A DNA stretch of 64,000 bases from positions 4,923,501-4,987,500 of the forward strand of contig NC_052034.1 in the NCBI RefSeq assembly GCF_015832195.1, given 5' to 3'. The translations under genes were made by a program, and so were the position numbers. Below are positions 36,674 through 48,709 of this stretch, one piece after another. The notes under the pieces were generated by a model that saw nothing but the letters and a program-made list of their open reading frames with translations, had not been told where the DNA came from and made no database searches. This stretch comes from Motacilla alba alba (lineage: Eukaryota; Chordata; Aves; Passeriformes; Motacillidae). Positions within the stretch are counted from its first letter, which is position 1, and each line of letters starts with the position of its first letter.

Positions 36674-38313
36674 CCTGTCGGAGCAGGGCTGACAGGAAAG
36701 GTTTCCAGTCCCCTTGCTTTGAATGTGAAATTGTATTCAGGGAATCAGCTGCTTATCTGCAACGAGCAGAGCAATCCCAGTGCTCTAATCCAGGGTTTAA
36801 ATGAGTCACTTCTAACTGGTGAGGCCTGGAAAACTTGATTCATCCCTCGGCCTGTAGTTGCCTGTTGGAGTGAGCCAGACCTTGCCAGCCATCCTCAGCA
36901 GAAATCACAGACAAGGGCTGGGCTCTGCTGCTAGAAAGGAAGAGTCTGGTTTTATCACCTTCATAATCCAGGATCAAGATCTTATAAAGTAAAATTATCT
37001 CTGCTTTCCAACTTTTTTTTTTTATCCCCCTCCTAATTTAGGCTAACCCACATGCAGGAGAGATTTCCTTGCAGCAGAAGTTGGCCAGTAGTTTGGCTGC
37101 AGAAAAAAAGCATTTTGAGTAAAGGTCTTTCCAGTGGATAAATAAATAAAAGGGTTCTCCTGCATGAAAAAACCAAGGGAAATATGTAAAAAATGTACTT
37201 CTAAGTGCTGGGCTGTTGTATATTCTTCTCTTATGTGGCATTTTCTGTGATGAGATGTGATCTGAGATGTGTTAGGAGGTGTAAACTAGGGAAAAGGTGA
37301 GGTTGTTTATGTGAAGACAACTCTGCTAATGCTTAGAATTCTAACAGGAGTTTAACTGGATCTGTTTGGTGACAATTAGACTGGTTTGAGGAGTGCTGGT
37401 GGAGCACTGACATTCTCCTCCTGAAGAATTAGAGCCGCCAGGCCACAGCTTCAATTATGCTTGGAAAGCTCCTGGCTCAGGGCTCACTGTTGTGTTTCAC
37501 TAATGGCTAATGGGGCTCAGTTTGGGAAATGGAGTTTATATCACCTCTGACCTCACCTGTGCACAGGAGAGGGGCTTGGAGTAGTGTCCATTTCCTCCAG
37601 TGCCAGCCCAAAGATGAACCCTCTTCCGAGCCACATCCTGAAGCTGCCGCCGTTAAAAATTCACCCAGCTGAGATAAGAAGTGAATGAGAGTCCTGCCAA
37701 ACAGAGTTGTGCAAGAACCACAAATAATGTTCAAAATGGAGGCTGAGAGGGCAGAGGAGCTGTGGCACTGCAGTGCTCCCAGCAGCCAAGCTCCATCCCA
37801 AATCCTTGGCACATTCTGCCTGTGACATCCACCACAGCCAGGATCTCTGGGATCTCTGCCTTGGGCAGAGCTAATTAGAGGGGAGTGCTGCACCCAGCCG
37901 CTGACAACATCTGCTACGTGTGTTTGCTTTTAAATAGCCTCCTCTCTGAAGAGGATGAAGCTTTTTGCTCTAAATCTTTTTACTTCAGAGCTTGACCTTA
38001 CCCTTCCTGTAGCAGAATTTGTGAAGGATGCATTTTGATAAGAAGGGAAAAAACAAAGCAAACAAAATACCCTTAAAGCAGAGCTGAGTGCAGATAGTGC
38101 CAGTCATGAAACATCAGCAGCTGAGCTTGGGAACCATTCCGTGGCTCTGCATGTTCAGTGATTAGAGAATCTGCTTGTCAGCTCACAATATGAATTGCCT
38201 GAAACACCTGAGGGCTGGCATCCTCTCTAACAGATTTATAGCTTTATTTGCACTACCTATAACTCCTTTTAAGATGGATCCACAGCTTAGTCCATTGAGG
38301 AACAAAATGATTA
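36674..38313 (+). other. MYO1C intron, nothing recognised
   Basis: No exon, RNA gene or named repeat was seen apart from a poly-T run at about 37013-37023. Confidence 0.5.
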
Positions 38314-38605
38314 ATAAAATCATGGAAAAAATTTAGGTTGGAAAAAACTTGTGGAGATCTCTGGTCCAACCTCATTTCTGGGCAGGACCAATTTAGATCA
38401 AGTCACTCAGACATTGTCTGGTTGAGTTTTAAATATCTCCAGGGATAGAGTTTCACAACTTTTTGGGACCCCTGTTCCAGTATTTGACAACACTCACTGG
38501 GAAAAAAATTTCCCAATAACTCATCAGAATTTCCCTTCTTCCAGCTTGTGTCCACTGTCTCTTGTTCTTTCACTCTCCCCTGATGCTGGTGAAGGCTGTG
38601 CAGTA
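38314..38605 (-). mobile_element. CR1 LINE 3' fragment, antisense
   Basis: On the + strand the text begins with tcatggaaaaaatttaggtt, and then has ggtccaacctcatttctggg and ccctgttccagtatttgaca. This is the reverse complement of a diverged CR1 3' end. It is clearly more decayed than the copy at 20240. Confidence 0.8.
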
Positions 38606-38917
38606 TTTTTGTCAGAATGCCTTTATCTCAGTCAAGTGGGTGGGAAATGAGGTGGGGTTTTCACACTCTTGGTGTAGCTGTGATCATAAATAATTCTGTG
38701 TGAGAACACTGATGAGTTCAGAGACAGCAAAATGTGCAACTTCTGTTTGCAAGGGCTGGGGACTGAGGGCAGCAGTGCCTTCCCTGTGTCCTCTAGAAGG
38801 CTCTTCCTTGGTAGTGCAGGTTGTTTTGTGATAAGAACCTCACAACTTCCAGGTAAAGTGGGAGTTTCGGTGCTGGATGGCCCCAAAGGAATCTGGAATA
38901 AAATCCTGCCAAGCCAG

Positions 38918-38993
38918 GTTGGATGGGGCTTGGTGGTATTGGAAAGAAATGAAATTTCAGGTCCCTTCCAATCCAAACCATTCTGTGACTCTA
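38918..38993 (+). mobile_element. CR1 3' tail fragment
   Basis: ggttggatggggcttggtgg, then aggtcccttccaatccaaac and cattctgtgactct match the last bases of CR1 in sense orientation. It ends some 50 bases before the minisatellite at 39046. Confidence 0.75.
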
Positions 38994-39045
38994 AAACCAT
39001 GTGAAGGCAAACTGCATCCAATCCTGAACTCCTTATGGCCCTGTG

Positions 39046-39515
39046 ATTCTCTGAGGGGTGATTCCAAGTGCAATGCCAGAGTCCCAGGGCTGGGATTTTG
39101 TGTTTGGGGTGATTCTCTGAGGGGGTGTTTCCAAGTGCAATGTCAGAATGCCAGGGCTGGGATTGTGTTTGGGGTGATTCTCTGAGGGGGTGATTCCAAG
39201 TGCAATGTCAGTGCCAGGGCTGGGATTGTGTTTGGGGTGATTCTCTGAGGGGGTGATTCCAAGTGCAATGTCAGAATGCCAGGGCTGGGATTTTGTGTTT
39301 GGGGTGATTCTCTGAGGGGTGATTCCAAGTGCAATGTCAGAATGCCAGGGCTGGGATTTTGTGTTTGGGGTGATTCTCTGAGGGGTGATTCCAAGTGCAA
39401 TGTCAGTGCCAGGGCTGGGATTGTGTTTGCTGTGTTTGGGGTGATTCTCTGAGGGGTGATTCCAAGTGCAATGTCAGTGCCAGGGCTGGGATTGTGTTTG
39501 CTGTTTGGGGTGAGC
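39046..39515. repeat. Minisatellite, 63-72 bp unit, seven copies
   Basis: Units begin gattctctgaggggtgattc and contain caagtgcaatgtcag and ccagggctgggat. Starts fall at about 39046, 39110, 39175, 39239, 39306, 39371 and 39443. Copies differ by small indels, for example an extra AGAATGC-type insertion and TGTTTGCTG. Confidence 0.93.
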
Positions 39516-39969
39516 TGGGAGCGGGTCTGGGCAGCCCTGTCCACGCTGCTGTTCCAGGACAATAACCCACTGTCCCGGAGCTCGTCTCTTCCTGTCTGAT
39601 GGCTGTGGTTTGTGTGCTGGGCTCGGCCCCAGGTTTTCCAGTGTCTGGGATTACTTTTCTTTCCGTTTTTCCCTGTCATTGGGCAGCGGGAACTCCACAG
39701 GCAGAGCGCAGCTGATTTCCCTGGGACTGCCTCTGCTGGGCTGCTCCTGCTGGGAGGGGAGTTCTCCTTGGAAAACGCCCTCTCCAGATGCTCCAGTAGG
39801 AGCTGGTGGGAGGGAGGGAGTTCTGACTGCACTGAAAATGCCATGAAAAAAAAAAAATTAAAAAAATAAGGCAACTGACAGAAGAGAGAACTTGTCCTGA
39901 GGTTGCTGCTTTTTGCAGCGGCGTAAGCGAAGGCTCTGCGAGGGCAGCGGGAGCTGGCGGGAGGCAGAG
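39516..39969 (+). promoter_or_regulatory. MYO1C: Probable upstream region and 5' UTR of the nuclear-myosin exon
   Basis: This interval lies between the minisatellite and the ATG at 39970. The last 75 bases are GC-rich with several CpGs (gcggcgtaagcgaaggctct). I infer a local promoter because the exon that follows has no obvious acceptor, but transcript ends are not visible from sequence. Confidence 0.45.
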
Positions 39970-39987
39970 ATGAAGTTCCGAGGCGGG
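39970..39987 (+). CDS. MYO1C: MYO1C alternative first coding exon, isoform B (nuclear myosin 1) type
   Basis: The exon is ATG AAG TTC CGA GGC GGG followed by gtaagg. It encodes MKFRGG, which with [10 protein letters not shown] from the shared exon gives a 16-residue extension before the shared Met. Mammalian nuclear myosin 1 has MRYRAS plus ALGSDGVRVT: the same length, the same split (6 + 10 codons), phase 0, and conservative changes (Lys for Arg, Phe for Tyr). The start context is good (G at -3, A at +4 aside). In mammals this form works with RNA polymerase I and II and chromatin (known). Because the coding part is only 18 bases, position relative to the shared exon and exact phase carry most of the evidence. 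Confidence 0.75.
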
Positions 39988-39989
39988 GT

Positions 39990-40033
39990 AAGGTTTATTT
40001 AAGGTTTATTTAAGGTTTATTTAAGGTTTATTT
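39990..40033. repeat. 11-bp tandem repeat, four perfect copies
   Basis: AAGGTTTATTT occurs four times without interruption, beginning two bases inside the donor of the preceding exon. Confidence 0.95.
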
Positions 40034-43000
40034 CACTCCTTTTGGGGCTTTGCAGCTCTCAGATGCGTGTCTGGTCTCAGAGGAAGAGAGGAGAAACATT
40101 TGCAGGGTGTCAGCAGGAAAGTGAAGTGCTTGGAGAAGGATCCCTTCATTGGAAAGTTGGGTGAAACTGGCTAAAAACTCAGGGAATACCTGTTTGGAGG
40201 AGGAAACCAAGGTGGGAGTTGAGAAAGTGGGAAGAGAGGGGAAAGCTATGCTCAATTTTAGAAGGGAAGAAAGGGTGGAGCTTTCACTTGGGCACAAGGA
40301 TGTGAAGGGACTGTCCTGGAGCTGGGCTTTGCTCCTGTCCTTCCCAGGGCTTCAGTGTCCCTTCCCGTTCCTGCCATCCTAGGGAATGCCAGCAGGTACC
40401 TGCTTAAGGATTTTTTGCCCCTCAGTTCCTCCAGGGTGTTTAAGTTTAGGAAAACTTTGTCCATGCTTTAGCAGCAGCCAGAGCACCTGGCCCTGTGTCC
40501 TGCCTGGGACAGCCCCAGGCTTGGGAAAAGGAGTTTGTGGCAAAAGGGTTGAGAGGACTGGGATTGTTACCTGGAAAAAGAGGTGAGGACAAGAGGAGGA
40601 GAAATAAATAATGTGCCACAGAGAACACAGAGATCCTTTTTCTGTGTTGTGTAGCATGGGAAGGGGGACACTGAGTTAAGCTAAAAGTTGCCAAAAAGAT
40701 GCAAAGATTATTTTCATATAATGAATAATTGGGCTGTGGAATTCACTGATTCTGGAAGATGTTGAGGTCAAGAATGAGGGAGTGTTATAAAAAAGCATGT
40801 GAGCTTTTGCCTGGATAAGAATGCTCTAGGCTTTAATTGGTAAAGTGACCAAATTTAGGAAGAGAAGGGTTGAAAACGTCACTTCTGTAGATTGGAGCAA
40901 TTCTCTGTTAAAGAGGAGTTACCATGGGGCTGGTGTATCCCATACCTGCTCAACCCGGAGATCCCTGCCTGTTTTCCCAAATATTCTGGTGCTGACCACT
41001 GAGAAAGTGATGAAGGGAAGGGCAGAGCTTTGGAGAACCTCCTGAGTCCTTCTCTGTGGAAGTGCAGGTGGCAGGGCTCCGCAGGGTATTTCTGTTGGCA
41101 TCTGGTGTGCTGGGGCCACCCTCCCTGCCCAGCTGTGGGCCTGGAGAAAGGCTGGCAGAGGTGGCAGTGGCAGTGTGACAGGCAGAGCTGGTGTCTGGGG
41201 TGGTGGCCCCTGTTCTCTGAGGGAGCTGTGGGTGTGGAGGTGCCCTTCGCATGGCCCCGGAATGCTCTGGAGTTCTCTTTGGAAAGTTTGAGTCCCTGAG
41301 AGCCCTCGTGGTGCCAGAGGGTTCTGTGGGGGTGTGGAATGCAGGGGAAGGGCTGCCGGTGGGGTTGGCAGTGGGACACCAGCAGGGCTGGGCAGTGCCA
41401 GGGCAGTGCAGCAGGGGATGGGGCACAGGGGGTGCCCCAAAGCTGCAGGGGGCACAGGCTGGCCCTGGCTCCTCATGTCTGAGCTTCTGCCACCCTTCAC
41501 CTGCTCACCTGCTCTGGAAATCAGCATCAAAACTCACTTGAAGGGGCAGCAAGCTGATGTTTCACCTTTTTAAAATGCCTTTTTGAAATCTGTTTGTCCT
41601 CTGAAGCTGCTGTGGGATGCCTGGGCCTGTGGGCACAGGTCTCCTGAGCAAACTGCCACCAGCAACATCTTTGAACCAGCAGCAGCTTGTGCCATCTGTT
41701 CAGGAGAAAAATGTCAGCTCCCTAAATATAGAAATTCTGTGTATTTACTTTTCCAGCCCTGGTGATCTTTCTGGTTTGCCTAGTTCATTTTTCTTAGTGC
41801 TCTTTTATATTTAGCCTGTTGATTGAAATATCATTACCCCTCTTAATGGTAAACATTTTTCCTGTCCTTCAAATCAGTTCTTACAACTGTCTCTTCCTTT
41901 TCACTGCTAATTGCTTATTTCCTTACTCATCCCCCCACAAAGTAAAATCTGGAAGGTATAATTGTGTTCTAAATATTGAACAAATAATATTACCTACTTA
42001 TTATTTCAATTTGTCCCTACTCAAAATGTGGAAAACTTCAAAGTAATTACTTTGCAAGAATTAGTGAAGGAGGTAGCATTTCTATCTCTTTAATGTAATT
42101 TTTTTAATACTGTATTCTGGAGTTACAGCCTTCCATCTGGTTAGGATGGGAAGTATCAGAGGGACAACCAAGTTCTGAGTTCCCTGACTCCAGACATTCC
42201 ATTGCTGGTGATGTATTGGTCTAAAAGAAGCAAGAATAAAAAGTAATTCTGAGAAATGGTCCTTGAGTGGCAGCTGCAAGTTCAAGTTGTTCCCTCTAAT
42301 TGTGCTGGTCTGGGTCGCCAGAGCTGTTACCTGGTTGTGGTCCCAATCCACCTGACAGCTCTGCTTTTCCCAAGCTGTCTTTTGGGAAATCACTGCATTG
42401 GCCTTACATAATTAAAACAAATACGTGTCTTATCAATTATTATCTCAGCTCAGGTGGCTTCAGAAAGGGCAGACAAATCCATGTGGTTGCTTGCAGGGGA
42501 TTTTTTTGGGACACACAGAGCTCCCTCTCAGGGAACCTTCTTTCCCGCCCAGCTGTTGACTAACAGAGGGAGTTGTGTCCAAAATGAGCAGCTGATTTGC
42601 AGTGTGACAGGAGGGAGGAGGATCCTGAGTGGCTGCACTTCAGTCTGTCAGGGATTTGCTGGCAGAGTCCCTGATTCTGGTCCACCTCTGCCATCTTCAT
42701 TATTTCTTTCTCCATGCAGAGGGAAAGAGGAGCTTTCCCATTCTGCACCTTGGGAATTGAGGCTGTGGATAAAACAGTTGATTTTTGTCTGCTCTGCTGT
42801 CTGGCCCACGTTGTGTCCAAGCCCTTTCCCAGGCTGCAGAATGAAGTAGAAATCAAAGGAATTTTTTTTCTTTCCTGCAGCTTTGGCATGACAGTGAAGA
42901 ATGTCCAACTATCCATGAGACAAATGTTTTTTAGCTGCCACCTCCCCACAAGAAGTTCGTTCTTGGTTCAGGCTTGCATTGTCTTCCAGAATCTAATCTG

Positions 43001-45900
43001 AATTTCCCTTCCCACTCACATTTGCTTCTGGCCCGTTCTTCCGTTCCCGGCTTTGTGGCTATTTCTGGAGCCTGCAGATCAATCATCTTGCACTTGATAC
43101 CAAGATAAAGGTGCCTGCCTCTTCCCAGATGGAGTCACTTCCTGGGGTTCTTCCAGTGGATACAACCCAATCTGTAAAAATACATTGCCAGGAGAAAATA
43201 TTGCAAGATACATTTTCAGGTGTTGAAGCACACATTCTGTTTGTGTTGTGATTTTCCTTTCTGAATCAGTTATGGAGTTTCCCCGCTCCATACAAGAGCG
43301 TTCACTTTGAGAATCCCAGGTGTTTTCTCATGGAAAGTTGCTGGTACTGCCTGTTCCCTCAGTGTGTCTGGAATTGAGTTTCAAACCATTCCAGTACCCC
43401 TCTGGGAAAATCAAGCCTGGGAATGAATCCTTGCTCCATGTTGGGTATTCCGTGGCCATGGAGCAGCTGCTGGACAAAGCCAGGAGGAGATTCTTGCTCT
43501 GCTCACATCAGCCCCAGACCCCTGTGCTCAGGGCAGAGCTGCCCTCCCATTTTCCAGCACAAATTCCCCCAAAGTGCTCAGCCTGGCTGACTCGAATCCT
43601 TTGCATTTTGCTGCACAGAGCAAAAGGTCCTGTTTTTCATTTCTGAGGTGTATTAGTTCTCCATGTCCTAAGCAGAGGAAAAACTTTATCATGCTTTGGC
43701 ATTAAGCAGAGTTTAAAGGAAAAATATGTGTTTACACCTTCACAATCCCATGTCAGCGATTTCCCAGTTCAGGGTAGGAAACTCCTTGGTACAGTCTTGA
43801 GTGGTTTTGTACTCCCAGGAGCTTGGAGGTATTTGCTGGTCTTGTTGACTCTTGTATGAACACAAAGAAAGGCTGGAACCCCAGCCAATGTAAACCTGGC
43901 TCTGCAGGCTGCATTCAGCAACCAATTTACACCCGCAGAAAGTCTTTCCCAAAATTCAATCCCAGGGCAGAAAAAGCCCTGGAAGCAGTGCTGCGGTGGT
44001 GATTGCACTGGCCTGGTCCCCACCATTCCAGAGGGACCTTTCCCTTCCTGGCCCTGAGCCACTGTTGTGCTCCAGGCTCTGGAGAAGACATTAAAAGCAA
44101 GGAGTGGGTTAACACAATGTGGGAACAAATCCTGGAAATGGCACCATGGGGGGGCTTTGGGAAATGTGGTGGCAGAAGTCAGACTGGGCACTCTGGAGGG
44201 GAGTGACCCTCAGGACAGCGGGTTCAGCACGGGATGAAAGGGGAGGTTGAGAGGAGGCACAGGCACTCCTGAGCCCACAGGCACCAAGATCACATGCAGA
44301 TTGCTCAGATTTTTGCCATTCCCTGTTTGCAGCCTGTGCTGGGTGTGGCGTTAGGTGTCCCCATCCTACATCCATTAGGTGCCTCCATCCTACAAAGATT
44401 GGGATCCTCAGCCAGGCCCTCCTTTTGATCCCGTAGGGGGCCTATAAGGTGGATGTGGTGGAACTGCCCTAAATAATTCAATGTGCTCCCCTTCCTCCTT
44501 TGCCTGCCTCCGACACTCTCCCAATCCCACAGGGAGGTGATTTAGCTCAAAACCTGCAGATTCTTTTTTCCTGCTCTTTGTTTTGCTGATGGAGTTGCCC
44601 TGGTGTGGTTTGGAGGTGTCACCCGGTGCCAGGGAGGCAGCAAAGCCTGGAGGAGGGATTTGATGCTGAGCTTTAGGCTAAACCCAACCTGCCTCTCAGG
44701 TGGAAGCTTCCCAAGCTTTTCAAGGCAGCAGGAACTGGCCCTGCTGCTGAATCCTGGCTCCTCCCTGACCCTGCTGTGGTTCCCCATTACCCTCTCCCTG
44801 GCCATCGTCATTACACGTGGGACCAGTGTGGGAAAATGACCTGGATTAAAACAACAAAAGAATCTGAGTTAGTTTTAATCCCTGTCAGATTTCCAGCCTG
44901 GTTTATTGCACAAGTCCTGGGCCAGTGCAAACCAAAGGGTGCAGCTGCACAGAGATCCTCCCTCAGTGTGACGGCAGCTCCTCGAGCACTGCGCTCTCCC
45001 AGCAACTTCCAGAAGAACTGATTTCCACAAGGAAGGCTCTGATCAGACCCTCACAGCCTGTGTTCTCCCAATTGTCTGGAATATACTCCCTGCCACAGGG
45101 CTGTCAGAGTGGTCCAAGCTGATCTCCTGCCTGGAGCAGAGGATGCTGTAAATGTATTTCAGTCAGAGGTGGTTTGGCACAAAGAAAGCAAAGACAACAA
45201 GGGAATCAGTGTTGTCCATAGACAAACTGCTTTAATGGTTAATCAGCTCCACTGTACCACATTTAACCCCCCAGAATGGGTTTTCTAGCATTAATTTACA
45301 GCCACCAGATCTGGTGTCAGCCTGCTAAAATCACCAACATTTTAGTTATTTTAATTTATTCAGTGCCTTACATTCATCATTCAGTAGGAACATATGATCA
45401 TCACTGTGATTATTTTTTTAAGCGGTGTCTTCCCTCCCCACATCCTTCCTTCTGCATGACTGCTCTGTTTCCATTTTGCAGAAAGGGTTTATTTTCACCT
45501 CCTTTTATGGCCCATCTGTTGATGTCAGTGGCAGTGAAACAGTTAACACTGACATTTGAAGCTGGTGGTAGACTTGGACATATGCAATAAAGCAAAATGC
45601 TGGCATGGAGCAGTGCCTATTGCTCAGCTCTGGCTCGTATTTGCACTCAGCTGGGGCTTGGGAGGGTACAAGTCTGAGTGAAGTTTATATTCGGGAGGCT
45701 CTGACTGCATCACATCCCCTGGGCACGGTGAATTATCACCAAAAAGCCACTTTCAGTCGTGTTGGTTTGGCTTTTTTTTTTGTTTCAAGCTGCGTGCAGA
45801 TTTGAGGTGGTTATTTTGTTCTCACGGCGAGGGGTTGGAGTTGAATGAGGAGACAAAAACTGGAGGAAACCGAAAGTTCCTGGCCTTAAATGCCTGTCCC
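40034..45900 (+). other. MYO1C: MYO1C intron, no gene recognised
   Basis: This 5.9-kb stretch is mixed in composition, more GC-rich around 40900-41500. Open frames there on the minus strand lack any family match. No RNA gene or named transposon was recognised. Confidence 0.5.
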
Positions 45901-45904
45901 AGAG

Positions 45905-46545
45905 GAGGCAGCCGGGGTGGAATTCTGTGTGTTGTGAGGGGATGGATTGGCTGTGCCTCTCCTGGATGTGCACAGCCGGGGTGGAATTTTGTGTGTTGTG
46001 AGGGGATGGATTGGCTCCTGCCTCTCCTGGATGTGCACAGCTGGGGTGGAATTTTGTGTGTTGTGAGGGGATGGATTGGCTGTGCCTCTCCTGGATGTGC
46101 ACAGCTGGGGTGGAATTTTGTGTGTTGTGAGGGGCATGGCTCCTGCCTCTCCTGGATGTGCACAGCCGGGATGGAATTCTGTGTGTTGTGAGGGGCATGG
46201 CTCCTGTTTCTCCTGGATGTGCACAGCCGGGGTGGAATTCTGTGTGTTGTGAGGGGATGGATTGGCTCCTGCCTCTCCTGGACGTGCACAGCCGGGTGGA
46301 ATTTTGTGTGTTGTGAGGGGCATGGCTCCTGCTTCTCCTGGGTGTGCACAGCCGGGATGGAATTCTGTGTGTTGTGAGGGGCATGGCTCCTGCCTCTCCT
46401 GGGTGTGCACAGCCGGGTGGAATTTTGTGTGTTGTGAGGGGCATGGCTCCTGCCTCTCCTGGATGTGCACAGCCAGAGTGGAATTTTGTGTGTTGTGAGG
46501 GGATGGATTGGCTCCTGCCTCTCCTGGATGTGCGCAGCTGGGATC
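45905..46545. repeat. Minisatellite, 59-65 bp unit, ten copies
   Basis: Units contain tggaattttgtgtgttgtga, then ggggatggattggctcctgc or a shorter ggggcatggctcctgc, and ctcctggatgtgcacagc. The short form lacks a GATTG-type segment. The array makes long open frames on both strands that should not be read as genes. Confidence 0.95.
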
Positions 46546-48553
46546 GCTTTGTCCTGGCCTCAGGGAAGGGCTGATGAAAGAGCTGCTGAAGTGACGTTTT
46601 CTGTGAAAGGCTTCAGGATTATATAAACTGGGATTAACTGTGCGAGGGTGCAGGCTTCTCCTCAGTCCTTCTTGAGGCTGCTGTGTTCGGGGACTGTAGT
46701 TGTACATTTCCCCACTTGAAAAGGAGTTATTTTCCTTTGGTTTTGCCTTTGTTCTCATCACCTTGGCCAAAACCTGCTCTGGGATTGCACTGCTCTGACA
46801 GAGGGATTCCAGTTTCTAGGCAGAGTTTATTTGTATGTGATTTATCTCTATTTTCCTTTCCTTATCTCATCACCTTCCTTCTCCAGGGGTTATCCCTTTT
46901 CTCCTCACCTTGGCAAAGAGGGTAGAAGACAACAGAGCATTTTGCTGAAGCTGGGAAGGACTTGGCTTAGAAAATTTTGGCCCTTTTAGAAGGATTACTT
47001 CATGAGAGTATCTGCAGAATTCCTCCCAGGCTGTGTCTTTCCAAGCTTAGAACTCAGGCCTTCCAGACCATGAGACTAATTGGAAAAAATAAAACAGGAA
47101 ATCAAATGATGTTTCTTTGAGCCATTAGAGTGGGTCTGGATTTGAGATTTCCAGAAGGAACTGATTTTCCTATCTGAAAACTGATGGGTTCAGGCAATCA
47201 CTTCTGCCCAGGCTTACAGGGAGGAAGCCAATTAGAACTGGAAGAAATAGGCAAAACTGCATTTACTAATCATTTACCAGAAAAAAAAATAAACACATTT
47301 GCCAAGAAATTGGTGAATCAAAACAACTGCAGACTGAGGGGATTTGCAGCTGGTTTGACCCAAATTGATACTTCAGTGACTCTTGCTTTTATTACTGTTT
47401 AACAAAACTTCAGATAAATTTTCTTTCTGACCAAGGCTGGGTTTATTTTTTTCCCTGCACATCACCAGTGCCTGTGGTTTGACCACTTTTACATCTTGGG
47501 AGGGTGCAGAAAGGAACTCTGTGAGTCAGTAAAAGTCATCTTCATCATTGTGCAGGGTCTGGCACTCCCGGTTTGCGATGTGTGTCTGGGATTGCTGTTG
47601 GTGCATGAACCTGCTTTAGGCACAGACCCCTCTGGTGTTTGTGCAACATCCCAAAAGATCACTTCGTGCTTTAGGGAAATGGTTTAGGAGAAGGGTGCTG
47701 CTGTGAGCAAAGTAAGAAGGGTTGAAGAAGATAAGGAAATGCATGCAGGTGTCTCACGTGGTTTCTCCTGCCTCTGGTTTCTGTGGTGCCTCTCATCTTC
47801 TCCATCTCTGTCCCTTGAGTAGAGACTTCCCCACAGGCAGCCACTGAGTCACCCCTGGGTGCAGATTTCCCCTCCCTGCTTTACAGTGAAGTCAGGAGTC
47901 AGCAGATGAGTGCTTTCCACAGATGGCTGTGTCTCACCCACGTCAGGTTGGAAATGTAACCTTTAAAGGAGGGTCAGGGGTAGGAGTCCCTCGATGCGCG
48001 TCAGTGTCACGGTCTAAATTCAGCAGCGTGGGTGCAGAAATGCCCATTTCTCATTTCTTCTCAATTTTCTCAGAATTCTCCCATTGGGTGCCCTGCTAAA
48101 GCTTTTAAATTGGTCAGCAATGTGAAGCTGTTTGCTTCTGAGATGAATCATCATTAGTCAGAAAAGATTCCTTACCTCGAAGCAGCTTCCCGTTGTGAAA
48201 TCAGAGACAGGAGAGAACACATTTCAGTCTCCCTCCTGCTAAAGGATGCCTGGGAAAGGAAATCCAAGTTTTATTCTCTTTATCAAATGTTTCTTTGATT
48301 GATTTGAAGTTTTTGGAAATTAAGCAGTAATTTTTCCCTAATGCTGACTTGTCTTCCCTCAAAGCAATTAGAGCAGACAACTGATGAAGTGTACTAATCG
48401 CTGTTTTCAGCAGCAACAGTGGGATTATTTTAACATCCCACTTTAATCTCTCATTTTAATACGGTTATCCAAGGATAACAGTGGTTCTTGTGGGCTCGGG
48501 GAAGTGCCTGCAAAGCCACGGCCATCCCAACTTGCCCGTGCTTTTGGCTGCAG
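46546..48553 (+). other. MYO1C: End of MYO1C first intron
   Basis: No exon or named repeat was seen. The interval ends in cttttggctgcag, the acceptor of the first shared exon. Confidence 0.6.
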
Positions 48554-48709
48554 GGGTTGGGAGCCAACGGCATCCGGCTGACCATGGAGAGCGCTCTGAC
48601 GGCCCGCGACCGCGTCGGCGTGCAGGACTTTGTGCTGCTGGAGAACTTCACCAGCGAGGCTGCCTTCATTGAGAACCTGAGGAAACGCTTCAAGGAGAAC
48701 CTGATCTAT
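48554..48709 (+). CDS. MYO1C: MYO1C first shared exon
   Basis: Ten codons ([10 protein letters not shown]) precede the isoform C Met at 48584. They are translated only when an upstream in-frame ATG is used. From the Met it encodes [20 protein letters not shown] to ENLIY and ends TAT|gtgagt, phase 0. Confidence 0.96.

Noticed and set aside
36636..36690. Possible tRNA gene
   Set aside because: An A-box-like TGTAGCTCAG is present, but there is no B box, anticodon arm or acceptor pairing.
39143..39874. A 243-codon minus-strand frame
   Set aside because: Most of it is the seven-copy minisatellite read in reverse, with no homology in the remainder.
40919..41530. Overlapping minus-strand frames of 158-203 codons
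   Set aside because: Several frames overlap in a GC-rich patch, none has a recognisable domain, and no splice structure supports them.
45886..46770. A 294-codon minus-strand frame plus overlapping ones
   Set aside because: This is a translation of the ten-copy minisatellite. Several frames are open at once and no domain is present.
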